DNA of 64,000 nt from Gimesia aquarii (GTDB lineage: Bacteria > Planctomycetota > Planctomycetia > Planctomycetales > Planctomycetaceae): the NCBI RefSeq assembly GCF_007748195.1, contig NZ_CP037920.1, positions 2,047,501-2,111,500 on the forward strand, written 5' to 3'. Below are positions 43,223 to 53,410 of the stretch, one piece after another (the first letter of the stretch is position 1; each line of letters opens with the position of its first letter). Both the position numbers and the translations under genes were made by a program. The notes under the pieces were generated by a model, which had not been told where the DNA came from, searched no databases, and worked only from the letters and a program-made list of their open reading frames with translations.

Positions 43223-46200
43223 TTAGTTATTCATTTTGCATTCTAGTTTTGTGAGAAATTGTTTTGTATTCTGTTGTTTATCCTGATCCAAAGCATTCAT
43301 TGATAAAGCTCTTCTAAAATCATCCTTTGCCAATTTCCATTCGCCCTGTTTGTCATAACCATAGCCACGATGGACGAGTGCCTGAGCAATCCAATCGACT
43401 GGGGCTTCGGTGAGCTGGTCGATGACCCGGGTGTAATCATTCTTTGCTAATTCCCATTCGCCCTGTTTGTCATAACCATAGCCACGAAGGACAAGTGCCT
43501 GAGCAATATCATCGACGGGGGCTCCAGTGAGCTGGTCAATGACCCGGGTGTAATCATCCTTTGCTAATTCCCATTCGTCCTGGTCGTCATGATTATGACC
43601 GCGGTGGATAAGTGCCTGAGCAATCCAATCGACGGGGGCTCCAGTAAGCTGATCGATGACCCGGGTGTAATCATCCTTTGCTAATTCCCATTCGCCCTGG
43701 TCGTCATGATTATGGCCACGATGGACGAGTGCCCGGGCTACCTGATAGATGGGGGTTCCAGTGAGCTGATCGATGACCTGGGTATAATCATCCTTTGCTA
43801 ATTCCCATTCGCCCTGTTTGTTATAACTAATTCCACGTTGGACAAGTGCCTGAGCAATCCAATCGACGGAGGCTCCAGTGAGCTGGTCGATGACCCGGGT
43901 GTAATCATCCTTTGCTAATTCCCATTCGCCCTGGTCGTCATGATTATGGCCACGATGGACGAGTGCCCGGGCTACCTGATAGATGGGGGTTCCAGTGAGC
44001 TGATCGATGACCTGGGTATAATCATCCTTTGCTAATTCCCATTCGCCCTGTTTGTCATAACCATAGCCACGATGGATGAGTGCCTGAGCTACTCGATTGA
44101 CGGAGGCTTCGGGAAGCTGGTCGATGACCCGAGTAAAATCATCCTTTGCTAATTCCCATTCGCCCTGATTGTTATAACATAAGCCACGGTTGAGAAGTGC
44201 CATTGCAATTTGATCGAGGGGAGCGCCAGAGTATTCGTCGATGCCCTGCGTATAGTCCTTGATTGCACTCCCATAAAGTTCAAAAATGTGGAAAGAGAGT
44301 CCACGTCTGAAAAAGGCCAAGCTAGTTAAAAAGGACTTGTCAGTACATTGTTCGTTCGATAATTTTGCGATTAACTCTTTCGCTGGATGATCAGGAAAAT
44401 CATCCGCAGTTCTTAATAAAAATGAAGCAGTATTTAAAGGGAATCGACACCAAGCCAGCTTAAGCAATTGATATGCTTCATTCTTGCTTTTTATTGTTCG
44501 TTTATCATCAATTCTCAAATCTGCGAGTAAACGCTGTAAGACAAAATATTCTCCAAGAATATCTGGTTCATAAGAGAAAACTTGTTCTTCTCTAATAGTT
44601 TGCGAAAAACAAAATACTTGCTGTAAGTCTTGAGTGTCAAGTTCTTCACCGGAAATCAATAATTGTTCTTCCTCACTGATTGATTGATTAATGTCATCAA
44701 ATAATTTATAGGACTGTGCTCCTGTTATTGTGCTGAAAAACACATTATTCAATAACCGATCATCGAGCTGTGATTTTTTCCAACGTCCAAATTCTTTGTT
44801 AAGTATCATGTCTGACAGTATTGACTGATCCCAATGTCGCATAGATTTTAAATCATCTGTTGCACTTGAAGAGATAGCATCGGCCGTCATCATTGCGAAT
44901 AGTGGTCGTTTTTGTGGGTCAATCAAATTGAGCGTTTCCAAAATCTTAGATTGATGACAATTGTATTTTTTCTTGTCCTCATCGAAGATTGAACACATTA
45001 ATTTCCAAAGAGCATTATTTGAGAGTGGACTTAATTCTCGAGGGTCATCATATTTGAATGACTCCACCAAATGACGATTTGTGTTAATCTCTGGAAATCG
45101 AAACGATTGAAACCATCGATCAAGGTCATTGTCAGCAGAACGTTCCAAAATAAGAATACGAATGGGAGCGCTAACAGATGATTTATGTGTATCTATTTGC
45201 ATTATCAGTTTTGATGCAATATCCGGTCGAAGAATCGTATAATCAATAATGATTAAATGAGGTTGTTGAAAAGATTCCTTGTTGATCTCTCCTGTACTAT
45301 CGGTAGGAAGAAATCCTGCGTGGTAACCTTTTGAATGAGCTTCAAGGCAGAGTTCCAATGCTAACCGGCTTTTTCCTAAGCCTCCAGGACCGGTCCAGAG
45401 CCACCATTTCAAGTCAAAGGGCTTCGAAGTGTCTGGTTCCAGAAATTGCAACAATTCCTTCAGTTCCTGATCACGGCCTAATAATTGAGTACGTCTGCTT
45501 TGATAATGAAACCGAAATATATTTTGATCGTTGTTTTTGTGATCATGAGCATAATTTGGGTAGATTCTAAAATCCAATGGAAGCAGCGTTGCATTTTGTT
45601 TCTGAATTTCCGTCAACAGGGTATTGAAACGTTCTGAAAGTTGGTTTAATTCATCAAGTGTTAGCTCAAAAAACGCATCAGAATCATCAAAATAACTCAA
45701 TGATTTTGCAACTAACTGTTTTTGTAGTGCAAGATTCTCTTCTGATTGTTTCTCGATTTGTTCAATTTTTGGATTCGTTTTTGCAATTTCTCTGCAAACA
45801 GTTAATAGTTGAAGTTGTCGTTTTTGACTTTCATTGAGTTCTTCTTTGAGGTCAGTCTGTGACTTAACAATTGACTGGACTTCCTCAGTCAAATGATCGA
45901 ATTCTCCTTGTATGAAACGATGAATGATCAAGTACGGAGATCTGGAATCATGATAGCCTAAATGATCAATATTGATATCCTTCTCAATAGCAATGAAGTC
46001 TGCAATTAATTCAATCCCTTCATGTTGCTGCTTTAATGATTCGAAAGCATCCTCAACATGCTTTCGAATAGTATCAATATCTTTTCCCTGTTGGATGTCG
46101 TCGATAAGCTCTTGAGTGAGTAATCCAAGTGCCCCCAAGCAAAACAAGAGACAGCTTGAACCAATCTCCCCCCCAGACAAGCCACACCCTATTGCAACAG

Positions 46201-46258
46201 CAGATGGAAAATTGGAGATCAGCTTATTAAATATATTCGAGGCGATGGAGACCTTCAT
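43223..46258 (-). CDS. STAND NTPase with homogenised TPR repeats
   Basis: A 1011-residue protein: possible N-terminal membrane segment (17-47), coiled coil (100-225), STAND-type NTPase with Walker A GPGGLGKS near residues 290-297 and an IIIDY Walker B-like strand, a helical linker, then eight TPR units of 39 residues at the C-terminus. The layout is that of NLR-like sensor proteins of bacterial antiphage systems (Avs/STAND type). No dedicated effector domain is recognised; the membrane segment might be the effector. Single-gene cassette P14-P15. Confidence 0.75.
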   Translation of the reverse strand: MKVSIASNIFNKLISNFPSAVAIGCGLSGGEIGSSCLLFCLGALGLLTQELIDDIQQGKDIDTIRKHVEDAFESLKQQHEGIELIADFIAIEKDINIDHLGYHDSRSPYLIIHRFIQGEFDHLTEEVQSIVKSQTDLKEELNESQKRQLQLLTVCREIAKTNPKIEQIEKQSEENLALQKQLVAKSLSYFDDSDAFFELTLDELNQLSERFNTLLTEIQKQNATLLPLDFRIYPNYAHDHKNNDQNIFRFHYQSRRTQLLGRDQELKELLQFLEPDTSKPFDLKWWLWTGPGGLGKSRLALELCLEAHSKGYHAGFLPTDSTGEINKESFQQPHLIIIDYTILRPDIASKLIMQIDTHKSSVSAPIRILILERSADNDLDRWFQSFRFPEINTNRHLVESFKYDDPRELSPLSNNALWKLMCSIFDEDKKKYNCHQSKILETLNLIDPQKRPLFAMMTADAISSSATDDLKSMRHWDQSILSDMILNKEFGRWKKSQLDDRLLNNVFFSTITGAQSYKLFDDINQSISEEEQLLISGEELDTQDLQQVFCFSQTIREEQVFSYEPDILGEYFVLQRLLADLRIDDKRTIKSKNEAYQLLKLAWCRFPLNTASFLLRTADDFPDHPAKELIAKLSNEQCTDKSFLTSLAFFRRGLSFHIFELYGSAIKDYTQGIDEYSGAPLDQIAMALLNRGLCYNNQGEWELAKDDFTRVIDQLPEASVNRVAQALIHRGYGYDKQGEWELAKDDYTQVIDQLTGTPIYQVARALVHRGHNHDDQGEWELAKDDYTRVIDQLTGASVDWIAQALVQRGISYNKQGEWELAKDDYTQVIDQLTGTPIYQVARALVHRGHNHDDQGEWELAKDDYTRVIDQLTGAPVDWIAQALIHRGHNHDDQDEWELAKDDYTRVIDQLTGAPVDDIAQALVLRGYGYDKQGEWELAKNDYTRVIDQLTEAPVDWIAQALVHRGYGYDKQGEWKLAKDDFRRALSMNALDQDKQQNTKQFLTKLECKMNN
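43265..44200 (-). repeat. Eight 117-bp TPR-coding repeats
   Basis: Units such as QGEWELAKDDYT are nearly identical at the DNA level; two pairs of units recur as blocks. Variation is limited to a few codons per unit. Confidence 0.85.
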
Positions 46259-46430
46259 TGATAAAACTCAATATGACCAATCAGAAGAGGTAGTACACGA
46301 ATGACTACTCTTTACGGTACTGTCAGATTTGACGAATTTCAATTCAGGGCAGAGTGAAACCAAATTCTAAAACTGAATATTTCCAAGGAAATTTTCAGTT
46401 CCGCAGGTATCAAACGGTGTCTTCACAAAA
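46259..46430. other. Divergent promoter region of two NLR-like genes
   Basis: With P15 it forms the 366-base gap between the minus-strand STAND gene and the plus-strand TIR gene. No gene seen. Confidence 0.4.
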
Positions 46431-46463
46431 AAGTGACCAGGTAATAGCAGTTACCCGGACATT
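46431..46463. repeat. Border palindrome P15
   Basis: Arms AGTGACCAGGTAA and TTACCCGGACATT around TAGCAG. Confidence 0.87.
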
Positions 46464-46624
46464 TCCACCCTTCGATGATTTTGAGTAAATTCTCCGTGTC
46501 GCGAAATTTCATATCGCAGAATGTGTACATATAGACCGATTCGTGTTCTAGTATACGAAACAGCTCATTCGTCCATTTATTTTGAAATTGGAATGTTTTT
46601 TTTCACGACCAAGGGTCTACAGAG

Positions 46625-49510
46625 ATGTCACCGAAGCAGCTTTTTTATTCCTATTCTCACAAGGATGAAAATCTACGTGAAGAACTGGAAGAACATTTGA
46701 GCCTCTTGAGAAATCAAGAAATCATTAGCGAATGGCACGATCGAAAAATTATCGCTGGAGAGGAATGGGCTGATGAAATTGATCAGAATTTGAAGAATGC
46801 AGATATCATTCTGCTACTGATCAGTTCCAGCTTTAATGATTCCGATTACTGCTACAAAAAAGAAATGAAACTTGCGTTGGAGTTGCATGACTCGGGACAA
46901 GCTGTTGTTATCCCCGTCATCTTGAGAGATTGCGATTGGGATTCTGCTCCCTATGGAAAGCTTCAGGCACTACCCAAAGATGGGAATGCAGTTACAGGTT
47001 CTTACTGGCATAGTACCGACAAAGCTTTTAAAGATGTTGCCAATGGAATTCGTAAAGCTACTCAAAAAAAAACGACAGTAAAAACTAAGATATTTGATGT
47101 CCCATTTAATGAAAATCCGGCTTTTACAGGTCGTGAAAACGAACTGAAAAATCTTCGTTCTCGCCTCACTTCCGGTGGTCGAACTGCTCTGACTCAAGCT
47201 ATCCGCGGATTAGGGGGTATTGGGAAAACACAAATTGCCGTCCAATATGCTTATCAATATCAGGCAGAATATGAATTTGTTTTCTGGGTCCAGTTGACCG
47301 ATGAGGAAAAAAGGGAACAGACTGATCCCTTACTTCTGCTGTTAAATAGCTATGTCGGTTATTGTGAAAAATTAAGTATCCCCTTCGATCAAACCGAAGC
47401 TGAGACGGCGATACCAGCTTTTAAGAATTGGCTGGAACAGCATCATAACTGGTTACTGATTTTTGATAACGCAGATCAACCGAACTCCTTAGAAAGATTC
47501 TTACCACTCCAAAGTCAGGGGCATATTCTATTGACCTCTCGGGCAAGTGTGTTCGACACACTGCAAATCCTAGAACCAATCGAAGTCGACAAACTACCTC
47601 TGGATCAAGCGACCGCTTTCTTAATCAAACGAGTGGCACGTGAGTTGAATGAATCAGAACAGACATTCGTGCGAGAACTAGCGGAGGAACTCGATAGATT
47701 ACCTTTGGCCTTAGAGCAAGCCGGTGCCTACCTTCATAGAAAGAAAGCCTCTACTTTCGAAAACTATCTGCGTCGCTATCGCGAGTCAAAATTGACTCAT
47801 TTAAAACAGCAGGGACCGGTTCTCGGCCAATATTCGAAATCCCTCGAAAAGACTTGGCTAATCAATTTTCAGGAAATAGAAGAAAAGGAGGAATCACAGG
47901 CTTCCGCTGATGTACTTCGTTTTTGTGCATTCCTTGCCCCTGATTCCATACCCATAGAATTAATCAGACAAGGGGCACACTATCTGAATGCATCCATTCA
48001 GCGTTTTATTGAAGAGACTGGCAATGATGTGTCAGATCTACTTGAGCCATTATTGAATTACTCTCTGATTCAGATGGTGCCTGGGAAGAACGAATTCAGT
48101 ATTCACCGTCTTGTCCAGGAAGTGATGAAGTCAAGGGTCGACTCACAAGATGAGCAATCGATCTGGCAGGAACGCGTAGTGAACTGTGTCAATAAAATCT
48201 ATCCCTGGCCTAAGCATGGTAATTGGCAAGTTTGCCGAAGTCTTGCACCACAATGTATGGTCGCCAACGATTACATTAACCAGTTTAAGATAGAAACAGA
48301 AAATAGTAGATCATTGTTAGGCAAACAAGCCAATTATTTTTATCAGGTCGGTGAATACGAAGAGGCTGAACCACTCTATTTGCAGGCAATGGAAATTAGT
48401 CGTACGGTCCTGGGGGAAAACCATCCGGACTTTGCAACAAGCCTCAACAACCTGGCTAGTTTGTATACAAGCCAGGGGCGTTACGAAGAGGCCGAACCAC
48501 TCTATTTGCAGGCAAAGGAAATTCGTCGTACGGTCCTGGGGGAAAACCATCCCTCTTTTGCAACAAGCCTCAACAACCTGGCTTTTTTGTATGAAAACCA
48601 GGGGCGTTACGAAGAGGCCGAACCACTCTATCAACAGGCAAAGGAAATTCGTCGTACGGTCCTGGGGGAAAACCATCCCTCTTTTGCAACAAACCTCAAC
48701 AACCTGGCTGGTTTGTATCAAAACCAGGGGCGTTACGAAGAGGCCGAACCACTCCATCAACAGGCAATGGAAATTCGTCGTACGGTCCTGGGGGAAAACC
48801 ATCCGGACTTTGCAACAAGCCTCAACAACCTGGCTGAACTATATAGAAGCCAGGGGTGTTACGAAGAGGCGGAACCACTCTTTCTAAAGGATATGGAAAT
48901 TCGTCGTACGGTCCTGGGGGAAAACCATCCGGACTTTGCAACAAGCCTCAACAACCTGGCTGTTTTGTATAAAAGCCAGGGGCGTTACGAAGAGGCGGAA
49001 CCACTCCATCAACAGGCAATGGAAATTCGTCGTACGGTCCTGGGGGAAAACCATCCGGACTTTGCAACAAGCCTCAACAACCTGGCTATTTTGTATGAAA
49101 ACCAGGGGCGTTACGAAGAGGCGGAACCACTCCATCAACAGGCAATGGAAATTCGTCCTACGGTCCTGGGGGAAAACCATCCGGACTTTGCAACAAGCCT
49201 CAACGACCTGGCTGGTTTGTATCAAAACCAGGGGCGTTACGAAGAGGCCGAACCACTCCATCTAAAAGCAATGGAAATTCGTCGTACGGTCCTGGGGGAA
49301 AACCATCCGGACTTTGCAACAAGCCTCAACAACCTGGCTGGTTTGTATGAAAACCAGGGGCGTTACGAAGAGGCGGAAACACTCTATCTAAAGGCAATGG
49401 AAATTTTTACTTCGACACTTGGATCGGAACATCCCAAAACGAAAACTGTTAGGAAAAATTACCAGCATTGTAAAGACGCAAAAGATGGGAGAAATGAGGA
49501 TACACAATGA
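46625..49510 (+). CDS. TIR-NB-ARC-TPR protein (bacterial NLR-like)
   Basis: A 961-residue protein. Residues 5-125 form a TIR domain (FYSYSHKDE...LRDCDW) with Glu80 in the NADase position (SDYCYKKE). Residues 165-420 form an NB-ARC ATPase with Walker A GLGGIGKT ending near residue 202, LLIFDNAD and LTSRAS. A winged-helix region follows, then nine 42-residue TPR units. The architecture is that of plant-type immune receptors: repeats sense, NB-ARC oligomerises, TIR depletes NAD. Function is inferred from architecture. Single-gene cassette P15-P16. Confidence 0.88.
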   Translation: MSPKQLFYSYSHKDENLREELEEHLSLLRNQEIISEWHDRKIIAGEEWADEIDQNLKNADIILLLISSSFNDSDYCYKKEMKLALELHDSGQAVVIPVILRDCDWDSAPYGKLQALPKDGNAVTGSYWHSTDKAFKDVANGIRKATQKKTTVKTKIFDVPFNENPAFTGRENELKNLRSRLTSGGRTALTQAIRGLGGIGKTQIAVQYAYQYQAEYEFVFWVQLTDEEKREQTDPLLLLLNSYVGYCEKLSIPFDQTEAETAIPAFKNWLEQHHNWLLIFDNADQPNSLERFLPLQSQGHILLTSRASVFDTLQILEPIEVDKLPLDQATAFLIKRVARELNESEQTFVRELAEELDRLPLALEQAGAYLHRKKASTFENYLRRYRESKLTHLKQQGPVLGQYSKSLEKTWLINFQEIEEKEESQASADVLRFCAFLAPDSIPIELIRQGAHYLNASIQRFIEETGNDVSDLLEPLLNYSLIQMVPGKNEFSIHRLVQEVMKSRVDSQDEQSIWQERVVNCVNKIYPWPKHGNWQVCRSLAPQCMVANDYINQFKIETENSRSLLGKQANYFYQVGEYEEAEPLYLQAMEISRTVLGENHPDFATSLNNLASLYTSQGRYEEAEPLYLQAKEIRRTVLGENHPSFATSLNNLAFLYENQGRYEEAEPLYQQAKEIRRTVLGENHPSFATNLNNLAGLYQNQGRYEEAEPLHQQAMEIRRTVLGENHPDFATSLNNLAELYRSQGCYEEAEPLFLKDMEIRRTVLGENHPDFATSLNNLAVLYKSQGRYEEAEPLHQQAMEIRRTVLGENHPDFATSLNNLAILYENQGRYEEAEPLHQQAMEIRPTVLGENHPDFATSLNDLAGLYQNQGRYEEAEPLHLKAMEIRRTVLGENHPDFATSLNNLAGLYENQGRYEEAETLYLKAMEIFTSTLGSEHPKTKTVRKNYQHCKDAKDGRNEDTQ
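48350..49483 (+). repeat. Nine 126-bp TPR-coding repeats
   Basis: Each unit encodes GRYEEAEPL...RTVLGENHPDFAT and differs at few codons (for example LYLQ, LHQQ, LFLK). DNA identity between units is very high. Confidence 0.9.
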
Positions 49511-49540
49511 TGTCTTGGTAACTTATGTTACCCGAACATT
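49510..49540. repeat. Border palindrome P16
   Basis: Arms ATGTCTTGGTAA and TTACCCGAACAT around CTTATG. Confidence 0.83.
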
Positions 49541-49562
49541 TTTGTTTGTGTACTCGATAAAT

Positions 49563-49594
49563 AATGACCGGGTAATAGAAGTTACCCGGTCATT
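49563..49594. repeat. Border palindrome P17 (perfect)
   Basis: Perfect 13-bp arms AATGACCGGGTAA and TTACCCGGTCATT around TAGAAG. The best match to consensus, 23 bases after P16. Confidence 0.92.
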
Positions 49595-49681
49595 AAACGA
49601 AGCTACTATGGCAGAGGCAACTATTTTATCCACACCTGAATCGCATTAATATTCCAGTCACTCTCCAGATCAGGACTATCG

Positions 49682-52600
49682 ATGAATTCCACAAAACCAC
49701 TCATTCCGGTATTAAAAACAAACTTTGATTTACAAAGGGTTTTAAAACAAGCACATGCTGAAGAATGGAATGAGCTTTCTCTTATAAACAATAATTTAGC
49801 CATTTCTAATCGCGTGTTCGATCAACAAATCATAGATTACTTAAATATTGCAGAACGATGCTTTCGAATTAGTTCTCCTCTATCATTTGGGAACTTTAAT
49901 GTAATCAAAAATCTGAAAACACTAAGTTTATTTTTTTTTCAAATCGGAGCTGAGGGGGCACAGACAATCGCCCAACTTCAGAATCTCACCTCGCTCAATC
50001 TTATCGAGAACCAGATCGGAGATGAGGGGGCACAGGCGATCGCCCAACTTCAGAATCTCACCTCGCTCAATCTTACCGGGAACCAGATCGGAGATGAGGG
50101 GGCACAGGCGATCGCCCAACTTCAGAATCTCACCTCGCTCAATCTTACCGGGAACCAGATCGGAGATGAGGGGGCACAGGCGATCGCCCAACTTCAGAAT
50201 CTCACCTCGCTCAATCTTAACCGGAACGAGATCGGAGATGAGGGGGCACAGGCGATCGCACAACTTCAGAATCTCACCTCGCTCAATCTTGACTGGAACG
50301 AGATCGGAGATGAGGGGGCACAGGCGATCGCCCAACTTCAGAATCTCACCTCGCTCAATCTTGACCGGAACCAGATCGGAGTTGAGGGGGCACAGGCGAT
50401 CGCCCAACTTCAGAATCTCACCTCGCTCGATCTTTATAGGAACCAGATCGGGGATGAGGGGGCACAGGCGATCGCCCAACTTCAGAATCTCACCTCGCTC
50501 AATCTTGACGGGAACCAGATCGGGGATGAGGGGGCACAGGCGATCGCCCAACTTCAGAATCTCACCTCGCTCAATCTTCACTGGAACCAGATCGGAGCTG
50601 AGGGGGCACAGGCGATCGCCCAACTTCAGAATCTCACCTCGCTCAATCTTGACTGGAACCAGATCGGAGCTGAGGGGGCACAGGCGATCGCCCAACTTCA
50701 GAATCTCACCTCGCTCAATCTTGACCGGAACCAGATCGGAGTTGAGGGGGCACAGGCGATCGCCCAACTTCAGAATCTCACCTCGCTCAATCTTACCGGG
50801 AACCAGATCGGAGCTGAGGGGGTACAGGCGATCGCCCAACTTCAGAATCTCACCTCGCTCAATCTTGACGGGAACGAGATCGGAGATGAGGGGGCACAGG
50901 CGATCGCCCAACTTCAGAATCTCACCTCGCTCAAACTTCACTGGAACCAGATCGGAGATGAGGGGGCACAGGCGATCGCCCAACTTCAGAATCTCACCTC
51001 GCTCAATCTTGACTGGAACGAGATCGGAGATGAGGGGGCACAGGCGATCGCCCAACTTCAGAATCTCACCTCGCTCGATCTTGACGGGAACCAGATCGGA
51101 GATGAGGGGGCACAGGCGATCGCCCAACTTCAGAATCTTACCTCGCTCAATCTTCACGGGAACCAGATCGGAGACGAGGGGGCAAAAACTTTATTAGAAT
51201 TATTATGTAGTTTATCTCGGAAAATTTCCATAACATACTTGAATCTAAAAAACAATAACATATCAGGACTTATGCTTCTCAAAGAAGTCCTAGATACAAC
51301 AGACGCACAATCAATACTTGCTGCATATCGTCGATTTACTGATTCAGAAAAACAACAAAATAACGAACCACTAAACGAAGCGAAATTACTTGTGGTAGGC
51401 CATGAGGATGTAGGAAAGACATCCCTAATTAAGTTTCTTGCCAAAGGTGAAACTTGTGATCCTCAAGAAAAAAAAACCGTTGGTGTTGATATCAGAGAAA
51501 AAATTGAAACGCATACTTGGGCCCCAGAAAATACTAACATCATACTAAATATTTGGGACTTTGGCGGCCAATTAATGATGCATCAAACGCATCGTTTTTT
51601 TTTCACTGAAAGGAGTCTCTATTTAATTGTGTTGAGTGATCGGACTGAAGATGAGAAGAAGTCTGCACATTCATGGTTAAGAACAATTCAGTCTCACGGA
51701 AGAGAATCACCAGTTATTATAGTGATCAATAAGTCTGATGAAGGTAAACAGAGTTTACAACTCAATGAAGTAGGATTGAAGAAAGACTATCCAAATATTA
51801 TCTGTTTTCATCGCACATCCTGCACAAAAGGTGAATTTGCAAAACAGAGTATTGATAGTTTGAAAATAATAATTTCAACTGCACTTTTCAATGAAGAACA
51901 GTTGAAAGAGATCCATGATCCAATCCCAAATTCTTGGAAAAGAGTGAAAAATTCATTAGAAGATCAGTCGGCACAAAATAATGTCTTGAAGCACTCTGAT
52001 TTTATTAAATTATGTGAGATCCCAGACTCGAATGAGACAATTGAATTAATTGATAATCCAGATGAACAACGAGCCTTACTTAGGCTATTAAATAAACTAG
52101 GTGTCATTGTATCACATGGGCTCGACAATAACTCTCCAGCAGCTTTTAAGGAAATTGTTTTACTGAACCCGAATTGGATCACTGACGCAATTTACAAATT
52201 GCTAAATAGTCAACTAATCAGTCACCAAAATGGAGAATTTTCGAGACAGCAGATGGCTAAGATCCTGGACGGCACGATCTACCCGAAGGAAACTTATGAG
52301 TACATCTTAAGTATGATGGAATCTGATGAAATTGGGCTCTGTTTCGAAATCCCGAATAGCAATCATGAGAAATATCTAATTCCCGAAGCTCTTACTCCTA
52401 ACGAACCTGAATATCAATATTTTTTTTCTGATTCGTTAAGGTTTCGGTTCAGTTATGACTTTTTACCAACTGGCTTGATTCCTCGATTCATTGTGAACTC
52501 TTTTGGTAATTTAACGGCTAAAAAAACTCTTTGGAGAACAGGTTGTTTGCTAGAAGCTGCTTCTTGTCCGATCGTAGTCAAGGGAAATAACGATAAGAAT

Positions 52601-53410
52601 GTCGTTGATATTTTTGTTAGTGGAAAAGCTCAATACCGAAGATCTGCGCTTAGTATTATTATCAATACTCTAGAAATTGTTCATACACTTTTCCCAGAGG
52701 CGGGTGCAGAAGCACGCGTCCCCATGCCAAGCCTACCAGAGGTCGATGTCGGATATAACCATCTACTTAAATTAGAATCGAAATATGGTCCGGAACATGA
52801 GTTTGAACCAGAGGACGCTGATCGACTCTATACAGTTAAAGAATTGCTGGATGGAATTCGTTTTGACAACTCGATATCTACAGAAAAATCGAGAGAAAAA
52901 AACTATTCTCTCGATGGACTGAGTTCTATTCACATGGGTGATTACTCACAGATCAATATCGGTGAAAGCCGGCAGAATCAAATTAATTCAGTTCAAAATC
53001 ATCAATCACCAAACAAATCATTTAAATCTACCGTCATCTCGTGGCCATATATATCAATAGCTGCTGGCATCATCACCAGTATTTTTATTCTAATTATGAT
53101 TTTGCTCCCTTCAAATGCATGGCGTGCTTATTTAGGTTTACCTATTGGTGGAGGAATGCTAGTTGCAATTTGGACATTTTTTCGAGATCCAAAATATTAC
53201 TATCGTCGTTTGCTGAGCTATATTATTTCGTTCGGATTGGCAGTGATAGCGACTGGTGTTTCGTTTGATGCATATTTTAGAACTGATACTAGCCAAGGAG
53301 GAATCAGATGGGATGGTTCAATCAGTTTTGGATTTTATTTTGTCTGGGCAATCTGCATCACAGTATTTGTAGTTGCAGATTTTTTGACAAATAATAGGCA
53401 AGATTCATGA
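49682..53410 (+). CDS. LRR-Roc-COR (ROCO) protein with C-terminal membrane domain
   Basis: A 1242-residue protein. About 95 N-terminal residues are followed by 17 leucine-rich repeats of 24 residues (100-507), a Roc GTPase (Walker A GHEDVGKTS near 573-581, DFGGQ near 625, NKSD near 685), the COR dimerisation domain (about 750-1010) and four membrane helices from about residue 1119. Bacterial ROCO proteins are GTP-regulated dimers. Repeats plus a membrane module suggest a sensor that acts at the membrane, in line with the neighbouring NLR-like genes. Single-gene cassette P17-P18. Confidence 0.85.
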   Translation: MNSTKPLIPVLKTNFDLQRVLKQAHAEEWNELSLINNNLAISNRVFDQQIIDYLNIAERCFRISSPLSFGNFNVIKNLKTLSLFFFQIGAEGAQTIAQLQNLTSLNLIENQIGDEGAQAIAQLQNLTSLNLTGNQIGDEGAQAIAQLQNLTSLNLTGNQIGDEGAQAIAQLQNLTSLNLNRNEIGDEGAQAIAQLQNLTSLNLDWNEIGDEGAQAIAQLQNLTSLNLDRNQIGVEGAQAIAQLQNLTSLDLYRNQIGDEGAQAIAQLQNLTSLNLDGNQIGDEGAQAIAQLQNLTSLNLHWNQIGAEGAQAIAQLQNLTSLNLDWNQIGAEGAQAIAQLQNLTSLNLDRNQIGVEGAQAIAQLQNLTSLNLTGNQIGAEGVQAIAQLQNLTSLNLDGNEIGDEGAQAIAQLQNLTSLKLHWNQIGDEGAQAIAQLQNLTSLNLDWNEIGDEGAQAIAQLQNLTSLDLDGNQIGDEGAQAIAQLQNLTSLNLHGNQIGDEGAKTLLELLCSLSRKISITYLNLKNNNISGLMLLKEVLDTTDAQSILAAYRRFTDSEKQQNNEPLNEAKLLVVGHEDVGKTSLIKFLAKGETCDPQEKKTVGVDIREKIETHTWAPENTNIILNIWDFGGQLMMHQTHRFFFTERSLYLIVLSDRTEDEKKSAHSWLRTIQSHGRESPVIIVINKSDEGKQSLQLNEVGLKKDYPNIICFHRTSCTKGEFAKQSIDSLKIIISTALFNEEQLKEIHDPIPNSWKRVKNSLEDQSAQNNVLKHSDFIKLCEIPDSNETIELIDNPDEQRALLRLLNKLGVIVSHGLDNNSPAAFKEIVLLNPNWITDAIYKLLNSQLISHQNGEFSRQQMAKILDGTIYPKETYEYILSMMESDEIGLCFEIPNSNHEKYLIPEALTPNEPEYQYFFSDSLRFRFSYDFLPTGLIPRFIVNSFGNLTAKKTLWRTGCLLEAASCPIVVKGNNDKNVVDIFVSGKAQYRRSALSIIINTLEIVHTLFPEAGAEARVPMPSLPEVDVGYNHLLKLESKYGPEHEFEPEDADRLYTVKELLDGIRFDNSISTEKSREKNYSLDGLSSIHMGDYSQINIGESRQNQINSVQNHQSPNKSFKSTVISWPYISIAAGIITSIFILIMILLPSNAWRAYLGLPIGGGMLVAIWTFFRDPKYYYRRLLSYIISFGLAVIATGVSFDAYFRTDTSQGGIRWDGSISFGFYFVWAICITVFVVADFLTNNRQDS
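49979..51202 (+). repeat. Seventeen 72-bp LRR-coding repeats
   Basis: Units encode NLTSLNLxxNQIGDEGAQAIAQ-type repeats. Nearly all variation falls in the two codons before the Asn (TG, DW, DR, HW, NR, YR, DG, HG, IE), the D/A/V before EG and N/K/D in LxL. Other bases, including silent sites, are almost frozen. Confidence 0.93.

Noticed and set aside
48317-49265. Reading frames opposite or shifted to the TPR array
   Set aside because: Same cause: 126-bp units keep alternative frames open. No start signals or domains.
49928-51197. Long reading frames on both strands over the LRR array
   Set aside because: Shadows: the repeat unit (72 bp) is a multiple of three, so open frames persist in other phases. 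Only the plus-strand LRR frame joins real domains.
49979-51202. CRISPR-like array
   Set aside because: Repeat units are contiguous and coding, with no spacers; they encode LRRs.
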